A DNA stretch of 64,000 nucleotides from Lutimaribacter degradans (GTDB taxonomy: Bacteria > Pseudomonadota > Alphaproteobacteria > Rhodobacterales > Rhodobacteraceae). The notes under the pieces were generated by a model. It was not told where the DNA came from. It was given only the letters and a program-made list of their open reading frames with translations, and ran no database searches. Positions 44,888-54,350 of the stretch are shown piece after piece. The stretch is from assembly GCF_023703375.1 (NCBI RefSeq), contig NZ_JAMQGO010000011.1, forward strand, positions 1-64,000, written 5' to 3'. The translations under genes and the position numbers were made by a program. Positions within the stretch are counted from its first letter, which is position 1. Each line of letters begins with the position of its first letter.

Positions 44888-46255
44888 TTAGGTTTGGGCT
44901 TCCTTCAGGGCGGCCAGGAAATTATCCTGCTCTTCGAAAAAGATGAGTTTTTGCCAGAACTCGGGCTTGCGCTGCGTGGCGGCCTTGGCGCTTTTGAAAG
45001 TTCCGACGACTTCGCCGGTTTCGGCGCCTTTTTCCACCTCGAAGCGGAACAGGTCGATCAATTCGATTTCTTCGCCCGTTTGGTATACCAACTCGGAAAT
45101 CGCCATTATCTTGCGCGACCCGTCGCGAAGGCGTGAAACGTGCACGACCACATCGACGGCCGTGCCGATCATCTCGCGAATGGTCCGGCGGTTCAGCCCC
45201 TCATAGCCCATCGTGATCATGGCTTCGAGGCGCGACAGGGCCTCTTGGGCCGAATTGGCATGCAGCGTCCCCATCGAGCCGTCATGGCCGGTGTTCATCG
45301 CCTGAAGCAGGTCGAACGCTTCAGGTCCACGCACCTCGCCTACGATGATCCTGTCTGGCCGCATCCGCAGGCAGTTCTTAACCAGGTCGCGCATCTTGAC
45401 CTCGCCTTCGCCTTCGATGTTCGGCGGGCGCGTTTCAAGGCGAACGAGGTTGCTGTGACCCAATTGCAGCTCGGCGGTATCCTCGCAGGACACGATGCGT
45501 TCGTCATCCTCGATCTGGTTGGCGATCACGTTCAGCAAGGTCGTTTTGCCAGACCCCGTCCCCCCCACAACAAGCAAATTGCATCGGCTGCGTGAGAGTA
45601 TCCGAAGAACTTCAGCCCCCGCAGGCGAGATCGTGCCGATGCGGGAAAAGTCATCAAGCGTAAATTTCTGCTTCCGAAAGCGCCGAATGGTCAACGAAGG
45701 CGCATCCACCGCAAGCGGCGGTATGATCACGTTCACGCGCGAACCATCCTTCAGGCGTGCATCGCAAATCGGGCTGCTTTGATCCACGCGGCGCCCGACC
45801 AGGCTGACTATGCGCTGGCAGACGTTCAAAAGCTGTTCGTTGTCGCGGAAGGTGATGTCAGAACGCTCGATGCGGCCATCAACCTCGATAAAGATGTCTT
45901 CGGCCCCGTTCACCATGATGTCCGAAATATCGTCACGGACCAGGAACCGCTCTAGCGGGCCAAAGCCCAGTATCTGGTCATTGATCTCTTCGATCATGCG
46001 GGCTTCTTCGCTGCCGGAAATGTGCATGCGTTCGTCCGCAAGGATCTGCCGGACCTGCTTGGACAATTCTGCGGCGCTGTCCTTTAGGCTCATCCGTAAC
46101 AGCGCCGGGGCATCAATCGTGGCGATCACCTTGCGCAGGGTCCGGTCCTTCGCCTTTTCAAAGACACTGTCCGTGTCTTGCGAGAAAGGATCTTCCACAA
46201 GCGTTCCCGGCTCGTTTTCGCCAAGTTGTGGTTGTGTATCCTTTCGCCCGAACAT
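44888..46255 (-). CDS. cpaF: Flp pilus ATPase CpaF/TadA
   Basis: A 455-aa secretion ATPase. Motifs are [20 protein letters not shown] (Walker A), [10 protein letters not shown] (Asp box), [11 protein letters not shown] (Walker B) and [13 protein letters not shown] (His box). It powers pilin assembly at the inner membrane. The ATG at 46255 follows GGAGGGG and gives the correct N-terminus; an earlier codon at 46309 has no support. It diverges from tadD/cpaC. Confidence 0.95.
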   Translation of the reverse strand: MFGRKDTQPQLGENEPGTLVEDPFSQDTDSVFEKAKDRTLRKVIATIDAPALLRMSLKDSAAELSKQVRQILADERMHISGSEEARMIEEINDQILGFGPLERFLVRDDISDIMVNGAEDIFIEVDGRIERSDITFRDNEQLLNVCQRIVSLVGRRVDQSSPICDARLKDGSRVNVIIPPLAVDAPSLTIRRFRKQKFTLDDFSRIGTISPAGAEVLRILSRSRCNLLVVGGTGSGKTTLLNVIANQIEDDERIVSCEDTAELQLGHSNLVRLETRPPNIEGEGEVKMRDLVKNCLRMRPDRIIVGEVRGPEAFDLLQAMNTGHDGSMGTLHANSAQEALSRLEAMITMGYEGLNRRTIREMIGTAVDVVVHVSRLRDGSRKIMAISELVYQTGEEIELIDLFRFEVEKGAETGEVVGTFKSAKAATQRKPEFWQKLIFFEEQDNFLAALKEAQT

Positions 46256-46449
46256 GACTTGTTCCCCTCCAACCATTTTCCAGGCCCGGACCACCATGGA
46301 CGGGGGCATCTGGGCTGCCAGGCTGTTTAGCGCCGATCAAGCAAGGCATCAACGGCTGCTTGCGTGTGGCATATAGCACAATAACCGGTATGGTGCTTGC
46401 ACCAACTTGTAAGTAAACACGCTGTCCCATAAGGTTTCGAAAAGGCCAG

Positions 46450-46932
46450 ATGAATGGATATGGATTGCGACCCTTGCCCGGATTTCTGACGAAGTTGATG
46501 GTCCTGGTTGGCGTCGTGCTTTCGCTATCGGGCTGTGTCACCGATATATCCCGTCAGGCAACGCAGCAGACCCAGGCAGAGGTTGTCAGCCAAAGCATCA
46601 CCCTACTGTCACAGATGCGTTTTTCCGAGGCACTTTCAACCATCAAGAAAGTCCGCCCTCTCTCCGGCACGGATGCGCGGGCAATCATGACATTTGCAAT
46701 CGCCTCGGACATGACGGGCCAGTTCGGCGCTGCATCGAAGGCCTATGACAAACTTGCCGATAGCCATGCAAAGCGCGCTGATTTTCTGAATAATATGGGC
46801 TACTCCATGATGTTGCAGGGCAAGCTGGATAAGGCGCTGGTCTATTTGCGCGAAGCGAAACGGCTGGACCCTGACAATGCGACGGTCGCCAATAACCTGA
46901 AGATGCTGACAAGCGTGGTGCCAACACGATGA
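46450..46932 (+). CDS. TadD-like tetratricopeptide lipoprotein
   Basis: A 160-aa lipoprotein with signal LMVLVGVVLSLSGC (lipobox LSGC). TPR-like repeats follow, including FLNNMGYSMMLQGKLDKALV and YLREAKRLDPDNATVANNL. TadD acts as pilotin-like partner in Tad pilus export. Its stop overlaps the cpaC start (ATGA). Confidence 0.85.
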   Translation: MNGYGLRPLPGFLTKLMVLVGVVLSLSGCVTDISRQATQQTQAEVVSQSITLLSQMRFSEALSTIKKVRPLSGTDARAIMTFAIASDMTGQFGAASKAYDKLADSHAKRADFLNNMGYSMMLQGKLDKALVYLREAKRLDPDNATVANNLKMLTSVVPTR

Positions 46933-48281
46933 AACGGGTTGCATCGGTCATACGCCTACAGCTTTTCGTGGTCCTGTGTACCGCTCTTGCCGCGCTTGCC
47001 CTTGTGGTCACATCCTCTGCGGCTACCGCGCAGGAAAGGCGGGAATTGAACTTGTCGCTCGGAGACACGCAGGTCATCGACGTGGATTTCGATATTGGCG
47101 ATGTTATCGTCGGGGCCGAGGCTATCGCCAATGCCGTGCCACTGTCCAACCGCAGCATCACCTTGCAAACGCGGGCCGCAGGTTCAACACAGATCATCCT
47201 GCGCGAGAAAGACGGGACGCGCGCCACCATGCTTTCAGTTCTCGTTACCGAGAATTTCGGCCAGCTCGAGGCAGTATTTGACGAACTTTTCTCGGGGAAT
47301 GCGGTGTCGGTGCGTAATGTGAACGGTCGCGTTCTGGTATCCGGCACGGTGCCCGACGAGGCGCAAAGAACCCGGATGATCGAAATTGCCTCGGCCTACA
47401 GCTCGGGCGAGGTGGTTGATGCGCTTAAAGTCTCTCAACCCCGGCAGATCATGCTGAAAGTCAATATCCTTGAGCTGAGCCGAAGCGGTGGCAAGGATCT
47501 GAACATCAACCTGTTCCGCGACCCGCCGTCGGCTGACAGCCCGAACGGTGCGCCCTTTGGCATTATCCAGGGGAATACCACCATATCGGGCCAAAGCATC
47601 GACTACTTGATCCAGGCGCTCGAATCCAAGGGGCTTGCGCGGCGGCTCGCAAATCCGACACTCGTTTCGGTGAACGGCGCAACCGCGAGCTTCGTGGTAG
47701 GTGGCGAGGTGCCGATTACCGTTTTCAGCACGGATGCCGAAACCGGCGCTTCGACCGGGGTGGCCACTGCCGAGTTCCGCGAATTCGGCGTAAAGCTCGA
47801 CTTCACCCCTCAAATTCTCGAGGATAACAGGCTACGTCTGGAAATATCGCCCGAAGTGAGCGAGGTGGATTGGAACCGCAGGGTAGACAGCAACCCGGCG
47901 TTCCTGACCCGGAAGGTCACGACAACCGTCGAACTTCAAAGCGGGAACAGTTTCGCGATCGCAGGCCTCTTGCAGTCCGACAGTGTGCGATCTGTTCGCC
48001 AATTCCCCGGCCTTGGAAATATTCCGATCCTGGGCGCCCTGTTCCGGTCGGCATCCTACCAGAACAATCAGACAGAGTTGGTGGTTGTCGTGACGCCCTA
48101 TCTGGTCAACAAGCATTCCCCCCAAGCAATCAAGGGCGACCCGACAGCACAATCCGGCCAAACGAACGAGGCTGACCTTTTCCTGCTCGGGACGGTCGAA
48201 GCCTCGGATGACATGATTCAGAGATTCCGCATGGGCTTCGGGGTCGATGGCCCCTTTGGACACATCCTGCCCCAGCGGTGA
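46929..48281 (+). CDS. cpaC: secretin CpaC/RcpA of the Flp pilus
   Basis: A 450-aa outer-membrane secretin with a signal peptide ending SSAATAQ. N-terminal BON-like or N0 parts follow (NVNGRVLVSGTVPDEAQRTR), then the secretin core (VGGEVPITVF, LRLEISPEVSEVD, IPILGALFRSASYQNNQTEL). It forms the pore for the pilus. It is coupled to tadD upstream. Confidence 0.92.
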   Translation: MKRVASVIRLQLFVVLCTALAALALVVTSSAATAQERRELNLSLGDTQVIDVDFDIGDVIVGAEAIANAVPLSNRSITLQTRAAGSTQIILREKDGTRATMLSVLVTENFGQLEAVFDELFSGNAVSVRNVNGRVLVSGTVPDEAQRTRMIEIASAYSSGEVVDALKVSQPRQIMLKVNILELSRSGGKDLNINLFRDPPSADSPNGAPFGIIQGNTTISGQSIDYLIQALESKGLARRLANPTLVSVNGATASFVVGGEVPITVFSTDAETGASTGVATAEFREFGVKLDFTPQILEDNRLRLEISPEVSEVDWNRRVDSNPAFLTRKVTTTVELQSGNSFAIAGLLQSDSVRSVRQFPGLGNIPILGALFRSASYQNNQTELVVVVTPYLVNKHSPQAIKGDPTAQSGQTNEADLFLLGTVEASDDMIQRFRMGFGVDGPFGHILPQR

Positions 48282-48291
48282 TCTTATTTGG

Positions 48292-48426
48292 TCATATCGC
48301 GGCAATCCGTACCGAGGCTATCGCCTGAGATATCGTTTCGAACAAGGCTACAATCTCATCCCCGGCGGCGCCATAGGCAGCGGCCGCGGCAGCCGACATA
48401 AGGCCCACAACTACCAAATTATCCAT
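48292..48426 (-). CDS. hypothetical 44-aa small protein
   Basis: MDNLVVVGLMSAAAAAAYGA followed by an amphipathic part with EIVALFETISQAIASV. GGAG lies 8 nt upstream of the ATG. The hydrophobic, Ala-rich start could be a short export or membrane segment. It lies 11 nt past the cpaC stop and is convergent with it. It is too short for firm coding statistics. It could be a tad-associated pilin-like peptide; no family is recognised. Confidence 0.45.
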   Translation of the reverse strand: MDNLVVVGLMSAAAAAAYGAAGDEIVALFETISQAIASVRIAAI

Positions 48427-49285
48427 GGTTTCAATCTCCGGCCCTGCGATTCATCTATAGATTGTTTTATTGGAATGTGTCGCTTCCTCGAAACTCTGGC
48501 GGCCACGGGTATCTTGGTCCCGGTTTTCCGAACCAGCTGGCGAGTGGATGCAAAATGCTTCAAGACGCTCTCCAACAGAAGGTCGAGGGACGGATACTTA
48601 TCCAACTATCTGGGAACTCGTTAAAACTTCGTGAGCACATGATGTCGCTTTTCGCGTCGACTTGTGCCTTTCCGCTTGAAGCGGAGAGCTGCAACAGTGC
48701 TCAAAGTTCAATGCGTAAAGCCTTTATGAAGGAAGGCTCGCGTGGCGTTGAGTACAACTCACAGTGTGCATGGGGCTTTGTTGCGTCAACATTTTTGTAC
48801 CGACACTATCCTTTTGAGGTGTGCCGGGTGTCGATTCCTGCAACAGCTTTTTCATCCGTCAAAGCAAGACGTCGCAAAGGAATCTATCAAGGCTCCCAGG
48901 TGTCGATCGCGCAATTTGCTAAGCCGGCCCCTGCTGCCTTTGGAAGTACGAAAGAGCGTTGCGACGCTTCGGGCCGGCGCGGTATGGCAATGTGTTTAAT
49001 ATTGCTTGCCGGTTGCAGATGTAAGGCCACATGTAAAGCTGGCTGCGGCGCTTGCGGCCAAGGGAAATGCGGTCGTGCTCAAGGCACACGAAGGTGACAC
49101 TGGCCAGATGCCTGACTTTGCGGGCTTTGCCATCGCGTTGGGGGATGCTATCGCGGATCCGTTCGCATGGCTGCCTGGTCGGGTGCGCCGTTTGTGAAAA
49201 CCTTACAGTGCCGCGCGGGCGTCGCGTATGGTGCGGGCCGTGGCCGAGCCCCTGATCGACAAGATGTGCCGCTATTTGAACTGGG
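48427..49285. other. 0.86-kb stretch without a confident gene
   Basis: The first 600 nt are less GC-rich than the neighbours. A 211-codon reading frame at 48462-49097 has weak codon character and no recognised domain. GGCTTTGTTGCGTCAAC at about 48774 recalls the ends of some IS5-group elements, but no transposase remains. From about 49006 the composition becomes gene-like again with short pieces. It looks like a site of past rearrangement. Confidence 0.45.
49006..49197 (+). pseudogene. possible gene 3' remnant
   Basis: An open frame ending VVLKAHEGDTGQMPDFAGF and IALGDAIADPFAWLPGRVRR, with normal high-GC codon use but no proper start. It looks like the C-terminal end of a lost gene. The family is not recognised. 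An overlapping Cys-rich frame at 48984-49097 is less credible. Confidence 0.3.
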
Positions 49286-49301
49286 ATGGCAGACGACATG
49301 A
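49194..49301 (+). pseudogene. possible 5' remnant of a Zn-dependent alcohol dehydrogenase
   Basis: A GTG-started 35-codon frame beginning VKTLQCRAGVAYGAGR resembles the N-terminus of class III/Zn alcohol dehydrogenases (KxxxCRAAVAFGAG type). After about 16 residues the similarity is lost. It ends within the start of the flavin reductase. This is similarity from memory over few residues. Confidence 0.25.
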
Positions 49302-49786
49302 AAACGGAATTTCTGCAAGGCATGGCAAAGGCGGCGCAATCGGTTTGCGTGGTCACGACCGATGGGATTGGTGGCAAGGGGGGTGTGACCGTATCGGCGA
49401 TGGCGTCGGTTTCGGTGGACACGCCCGCGCCATCGCTTCTGGTGTGCATCCATGGCGACTCCAACACTTGTGACCGCATCCGCACCAACCGGGCCTTTTG
49501 CGCCAATTTGCTGGCCGAGGGGCAGACGGACATCTCGGACGCCTTCGCCGGGCGCAAGGGCCTGTCGGGCGAAGAAAAGTTCAGCGTCGGCCAATGGCAT
49601 TCGGGGGAAACCGGCTGCCCTATGCTGGTCGATCCGATCGCGGCTTTCGACTGCAAGCTGGTGCATGACATCCTGGTGGGGTCGCACCGTGTCTTCGTGG
49701 GCGAGGTCGAGGCCGTGCGGCTGGTGCGCGACGAAAAGCCGTTGATCTATTTCGACAGGGGGTACGCTCGGGCCGTGCGCGCCTGA
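49286..49786 (+). CDS. flavin reductase family protein (HpaC-like)
   Basis: A 166-aa flavin reductase-like (split-barrel FMN-binding) protein. Features are FLQGMAKAAQSVCVVTTDG, the flavin-site segment VTVSAMASVSVDTPAPSLLV and a C-terminal HRVFVGEVEAVRL...PLIYFDRGYAR. It would supply reduced FMN to a partner monooxygenase, but none lies next to it. Start 49286 or 49298 (MKTEF). It follows the remnant-rich stretch, so it may have lost its partner. Confidence 0.88.
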   Translation: MADDMKTEFLQGMAKAAQSVCVVTTDGIGGKGGVTVSAMASVSVDTPAPSLLVCIHGDSNTCDRIRTNRAFCANLLAEGQTDISDAFAGRKGLSGEEKFSVGQWHSGETGCPMLVDPIAAFDCKLVHDILVGSHRVFVGEVEAVRLVRDEKPLIYFDRGYARAVRA

Positions 49787-49945
49787 TGCATTCGGCAGGG
49801 CTGCGATCGTCATAAACAGGCGCCATGCCACGTCCAACGGCAGTGGCGCCAGCGGCGGCGGAATTTGATCAGATTTTTCTAGCGTCAGGTTCGGTCAGGC
49901 CGTAAGGATTGGGGTAAATCGCCCAAACCGTTACGGAGATGCGCC

Positions 49946-51331
49946 ATGACCACACCCTTGTCGAACTCGCTGCATATAGCCGATATCAGCACCACGCTGC
50001 ACCCCTACACCGATGCCCGCAAGCATGAAGAGCAGGGTCCGTTGGTGATCGAAAGGGGCGAGGGCATCCATGTTTATGACTCGACCGGCAAAAAGTATAT
50101 CGAGGCCCTGTCGGGCCTGTGGTCGGTGGCCGTAGGGTTCAACGAGCAGCGCCTTTGCGACGCCGCCACGGCGCAAATGCAGAAACTGCCTTACTACCAC
50201 ACCTTCGCGCACAAATCGCACGAACCGTCGATCCGACTGGCGGAAAAGCTGGTGGAAATGACGCCCGAGCATTTGACGCGGGTATTCTACACCTCCTCGG
50301 GTTCCGAGGCGAACGATACCGTTGTCAAGATGGTCTGGTTCTACAACAACGCGCTGGGCCGGCCCGAGAAGAAGAAATTCCTCGCCCGTGAAAAGGCCTA
50401 TCACGGGATCACCGTTGCCTCGGGAAGCCTGACCGGCCTGCCTTACAATCACAAGCATTTCGACCTGCCGGCCATTCCCGTGGTGCACCTGACCTGCCCG
50501 CATCACTACCGCTTTGGCAAGGATGGCGAAACCGAGGCCGAGTTCACGCAGCGCTTGCTGGCCGAGGCCGAGGAGACGATCCTGCGGGAAGGCCCCGAAA
50601 CCATCGCCGCCTTCATTGGCGAACCGGTGATGGGTGCAGGTGGTGTGATGGTCCCGCCCGAAGGCTATTGGCCGGGGATCGAGGCGCTGTGCCGCAAGTA
50701 CGACATCCTGCTGGTCTCGGACGAGGTGATCAACGGGTTCGGTCGCTTGGGAACGACATTCGGCTGCGAAAAGATGGGCTTTAGCCCCGACATTCTCGTG
50801 ACGTCGAAACAGTTGACGTCGTCCTACATGCCCCTGGCTGCGGTGGTGTTTTCCGAAGAGGTTTATGACGTCATCGCCGACAACACCCACGCCATCGGCA
50901 CGTTTGGCCATGGCTACACCGCCACGGGCCACCCCGTGGCGACCGCCGTGGGGCTTGAGAATCTGAAGATCATCGAAGAGCGTGACCTGATAGGCAACGC
51001 CGCGCGGTTGTCGGGCCCGTTCCAGGAGGGGCTGCGGAAATATGCCGATCACCCGCTGGTGGGCGAGGTGCGCGGCAGCGGCCTGATCGCGGCGCTGGAA
51101 ATGGTTGCCGACAAGGATACCAAGCGACAATTCGACCCCGTGGGCAAGTTGGGCGGAAAGGCGTTCGAGATCGGCCATGAAGAGGGGCTGATCTGCCGCA
51201 ACCTGGGCGACACGCTGGCCCTGTGCCCGCCACTGATCATGACCGAGGACGACGTGAACGAGATCGTGCGCATCATGGGCGTGATACTGGATCGCACGCT
51301 GGACTGGGCCAAGGCAGAAGGCATGGTTTGA
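49946..51331 (+). CDS. class III (omega-type) aminotransferase
   Basis: A 461-aa PLP-dependent aminotransferase. It has YTSSGSEANDTVVKMVWFYN, YHGITVASGSLTG, the acidic PLP motif LLVSDEVINGFGRLG and the Schiff-base lysine in SKQLTSSYMPLA. The closest types are omega-amino acid-pyruvate and taurine-pyruvate transaminases; the substrate is not decided by sequence. It has its own promoter region and is followed by a terminator. Confidence 0.92.
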   Translation: MTTPLSNSLHIADISTTLHPYTDARKHEEQGPLVIERGEGIHVYDSTGKKYIEALSGLWSVAVGFNEQRLCDAATAQMQKLPYYHTFAHKSHEPSIRLAEKLVEMTPEHLTRVFYTSSGSEANDTVVKMVWFYNNALGRPEKKKFLAREKAYHGITVASGSLTGLPYNHKHFDLPAIPVVHLTCPHHYRFGKDGETEAEFTQRLLAEAEETILREGPETIAAFIGEPVMGAGGVMVPPEGYWPGIEALCRKYDILLVSDEVINGFGRLGTTFGCEKMGFSPDILVTSKQLTSSYMPLAAVVFSEEVYDVIADNTHAIGTFGHGYTATGHPVATAVGLENLKIIEERDLIGNAARLSGPFQEGLRKYADHPLVGEVRGSGLIAALEMVADKDTKRQFDPVGKLGGKAFEIGHEEGLICRNLGDTLALCPPLIMTEDDVNEIVRIMGVILDRTLDWAKAEGMV

Positions 51332-51359
51332 CGCTGGCCGGCAGGTTTGGTGAAAAGGT

Positions 51360-51389
51360 GGCCCGGTGCATTTGCGCCGGGCCGTTTTT
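51360..51389 (+). terminator. intrinsic terminator after the aminotransferase gene
   Basis: GGCCCGGTGC-ATTT-GCGCCGGGCC (51360-51383) has a 10-bp stem, followed by GTTTTT. It sits between convergent genes and ends the plus-strand transcript. Confidence 0.85.
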
Positions 51390-51427
51390 CGCAAAAGCGT
51401 CCCGATAAACCCCTGAAGCGGTGCCGT

Positions 51428-52609
51428 TCAGGCCGCGACAGTTCTTCGTGTGCGTTTCAGCCCTGCCAGCATCCGCTCTGCCGCGCCGCCCGAAAGAAAG
51501 GCCATTCGCCCGTTCACGATGGTGCATTCGACCGACCGTGTTGCGGCATCTATGATCGTAAGGTCGGCGCGTTTGCCATAGTCGATCACGCCCCGGTCTG
51601 GCAGGCGCAGGATCTCGGCTGGCGTCCGCGAGATCATGTTCCAGGCGCGCGCCAGGTCCATCACCCGTTCCTCGACCAGCTTGAATGCGGCCAGATGAAG
51701 CGCCGGATAATAGCTGTCGCTGGCCAGGGCGTGGCACAGGCCACGTTGTATCATCGCTGACGCGTTGTAACTTCGTGCCTTTGATGCGGCGCACACAAGA
51801 TCTGTTGCCCTGGTCACGACGACATCACCCACCGCGATCGCGGCCGCCGCAGCGGCGGTGCCGGTTGGGAACTGGCAGATCTTGGCGCCAATCATCGAGT
51901 AATATTCGCGTGTAGCGGCGTCGGGGTCGTGATGGCTACCATAAAGCACGCCTTGCTCGTCGAACAGGCTGGCAAGACGGCACAGATTGCGGGGCACCTG
52001 TGGGCCATCCTCGAACGCGCGCTGCACAAGCTGGCTGTAATCTTGGGGGTGACAGCCTGCACCTTCGGCCCATCGTACTATGTCTGACGACGTGCGATTG
52101 GCGAAATCGCGCGCATCGGGTAGCCGGTTGCTGAACATGACAAACGTAACCGCGTGCCGTTTCACGGCGGAAATCAGGTCATCGACGCTGTCTGCTATGT
52201 GCGTTTCAACACGCAATTGCATGTGCAGATCGACCAGTTGATGCGGGCGGTAACGATCCAGCGCCACCAGCCGGGCCTTGGCCTGTTCCGGGCTGCGGGC
52301 GCCGCCCTCCCAACTCCAGCCTTGTGCAAGAAGGGCGGTCGTTACACCGTTCGACGCGGCCTCGCGGTCGATTGCGGCCAGTGCCCCGGTCAACGCCGCG
52401 CCGTGTAGGTGCGGCGCGCCATGGCGATACAGGGCCTCGCTTTGCAGGTCGATGATGCCGGGCAAAACGTAATAGCCGGTCAGGTCGACCTCGGGCAAAG
52501 GGCCTTTGGAGATAACCCCATCCTCGATCACGACCGAACGCGCCTGCATTTGGCCATCGCGCAGAGTCTGGGCGCCGGTTAGGCGCAGGTTGAGAGGCGA
52601 TCCGAACAT
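51428..52609 (-). CDS. PhnM-like amidohydrolase with changed metal ligands
   Basis: A protein of about 393 aa like alpha-D-ribose 1-methylphosphonate 5-triphosphate diphosphatase (PhnM): VLPGIIDLQSEALYRHG, SNGVTTALLAQ, GSHHDPDAATREYYSMIGAK, ALASDSYYPALHLAAFKL and a C-terminal DRGVIDYGKRADLTIID. The E. coli PhnM metal motif ELHTDN reads DLQSEA here, so key ligands are lost, while the late Asp of ASDSYYPA remains. No other phn gene is near. The start at 52609 matches the family N-terminus; 52669 is an alternative. Confidence 0.8.
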   Translation of the reverse strand: MFGSPLNLRLTGAQTLRDGQMQARSVVIEDGVISKGPLPEVDLTGYYVLPGIIDLQSEALYRHGAPHLHGAALTGALAAIDREAASNGVTTALLAQGWSWEGGARSPEQAKARLVALDRYRPHQLVDLHMQLRVETHIADSVDDLISAVKRHAVTFVMFSNRLPDARDFANRTSSDIVRWAEGAGCHPQDYSQLVQRAFEDGPQVPRNLCRLASLFDEQGVLYGSHHDPDAATREYYSMIGAKICQFPTGTAAAAAAIAVGDVVVTRATDLVCAASKARSYNASAMIQRGLCHALASDSYYPALHLAAFKLVEERVMDLARAWNMISRTPAEILRLPDRGVIDYGKRADLTIIDAATRSVECTIVNGRMAFLSGGAAERMLAGLKRTRRTVAA

Positions 52610-52799
52610 TCTGATTACTGCTTGATCCAGGTTTTTCGCAACGCTGGCAGTCAATAATGACGTGGGCATGACAGCGCGCACGTTGCGACAAAAAAACCGT
52701 GCATGTGCGCATTTAGCGTGGTGACAGGCGGTGAGCTTGCGCCCGGCTGAGCGGCCGCAACCCCAAGACCGTCGGCCCCGATATCGAATGCAGCAGGCC

Positions 52800-54350
52800 C
52801 TAGAACAATACCGCGGGCAGCCAGGTGGCCAGGTTCGGCCAGGCCCAGACAAGCAGCACGCCAAGTGCCTGCAAGCCGATGAAAGGGACGACACCCTTGT
52901 AGATCTGTTCGGTTCTTATTTCGGCGGGTGCGGCGGCGCGCAGGTAGAACAGCGAAAAGCCGAAAGGCGGCGTCAGAAAGCTGGTTTGCAGGTTGATGGC
53001 CAGCAGGATGCCCAACCAGATCGGATCGTGGCCCATCATGATCATCGTTGGCGCGACCAGCGGGAGAACGATCACCGAGATCTCCACGAAATCGAGGAAA
53101 AAACCGAGGACGAAGACAAAGATCATCACGAACATCAGCGCACCTGTTGCCCCGCCTGGCAGGTTTTCCAACAAGTGCGCCACGCGCTCTTCCCCGCCAA
53201 GACCGACGAAAACCAGGGAAAAGAACCCGGCGGCCAGGATGGTTGCAAAGATCATGGCCGTCATGGTCAGGGTCGAGTTCAGCGCGTCGTGGATAATTCG
53301 TTCACGAATGGCGGCGCGCAGCGCAAGGCCGACTGCCACGAGGCCAACGATCGCCAGCAGGATGTAAAATCCGCCGATCGCCCATTCCGTCGCCCCGATG
53401 TCGCTGCGTTGCAGCCGTACCGGCCAGGTGCCGGCCAGCAAGCCCAGAACGATCAGGGCCACCGCGCCCCCAAGGATCAGGCGCGGGTTTATGCCGATCT
53501 TGCGCCCGGCCATCAGCAGCGCGCCAATGGCGCCAACCGATGCCGCCTCGGTCGGGGTGGCGATGCCGCCAAGAATGGCGCCCAGCACGGCGATGATAAG
53601 TAGAACGGGTGGCACGATCGCGGCCATGATCTCGTGCCGGTCGGGTTTGGCAAGGTCGATATCGGCCGGGGGCATGTCTTGTGGCCGCAACGCGCCACGG
53701 ATCAGGATATAGAGCAGGTATAGCGTGACCAATAGCAGCCCGGGAATGATCGCCGCGGCAAAGAACTGGCCAACCGACAGCGCCTCGACCGAGAACTTGC
53801 CTTGTTCGTATTGCGCCTGCTGATAGGCGTTCGACATCACGTCGGCCAGAATGATCAGAAGCGTCGAGGGCGGAATGATCTGCCCGAGCGTGCCGGCGGT
53901 GCAGACGATGCCCGACGCCACCGAGGGGCTGTACCCGGCGCGCAGCATCGAGGGCAGGGCGATCATGCCCATGGCCACCACCGTTGCCCCGACGATACCG
54001 GTCGAGGCCGCCAGTAGCGCCCCGACCAGAACCACCGATATGCCCAGCCCGCCGCGCAACTGGCCGAAACTGCGCCCCATGGTATCCAGCAATTCTTCGG
54101 CGATCTTGCTCTTTTCCAGAATGGCGCCCATCAGCACGAAAACGGGTATGGCGATCAGCACGGTGTTGCCGATCAACCCGAAGGCCCGCTGCCCCAGGGC
54201 CCCCAGCAGCGATACGTCCATCACCCCAAGCATCCAGCCCAGGTAGGCAAAGAACACCGCGACGCCCGCGATACTGAAGGAGACGGGAAAGCCCGACAGA
54301 ACCGCCACCATCAGGGCGGCGAACATGATCAGGTCAAGATATTCGGTCAC
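52800..54350 (-). CDS. dctM: TRAP transporter large permease, DctM type
   Basis: A 516-aa membrane protein with the TRAP large-subunit motifs GFPVSFSIAGVAVFFAYLG, GIVGATVVAMGMIALPSML, GTLGQIIPPSTLLIILADV and a C-terminal MMGHDPIWLGILLAINLQTS. It is longer than the usual 420-440 aa because of an insertion with extra helices around residues 295-355, as in the mannitol/chloroaromatic or TakP-like subgroup. It overlaps dctQ (ATGA). Confidence 0.92.
   Translation of the reverse strand: MTEYLDLIMFAALMVAVLSGFPVSFSIAGVAVFFAYLGWMLGVMDVSLLGALGQRAFGLIGNTVLIAIPVFVLMGAILEKSKIAEELLDTMGRSFGQLRGGLGISVVLVGALLAASTGIVGATVVAMGMIALPSMLRAGYSPSVASGIVCTAGTLGQIIPPSTLLIILADVMSNAYQQAQYEQGKFSVEALSVGQFFAAAIIPGLLLVTLYLLYILIRGALRPQDMPPADIDLAKPDRHEIMAAIVPPVLLIIAVLGAILGGIATPTEAASVGAIGALLMAGRKIGINPRLILGGAVALIVLGLLAGTWPVRLQRSDIGATEWAIGGFYILLAIVGLVAVGLALRAAIRERIIHDALNSTLTMTAMIFATILAAGFFSLVFVGLGGEERVAHLLENLPGGATGALMFVMIFVFVLGFFLDFVEISVIVLPLVAPTMIMMGHDPIWLGILLAINLQTSFLTPPFGFSLFYLRAAAPAEIRTEQIYKGVVPFIGLQALGVLLVWAWPNLATWLPAVLF

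Noticed and set aside
48462..49097. 211-codon plus frame
   Set aside because: Mixed composition, no domain and no ribosome site; kept only as part of the eroded stretch.
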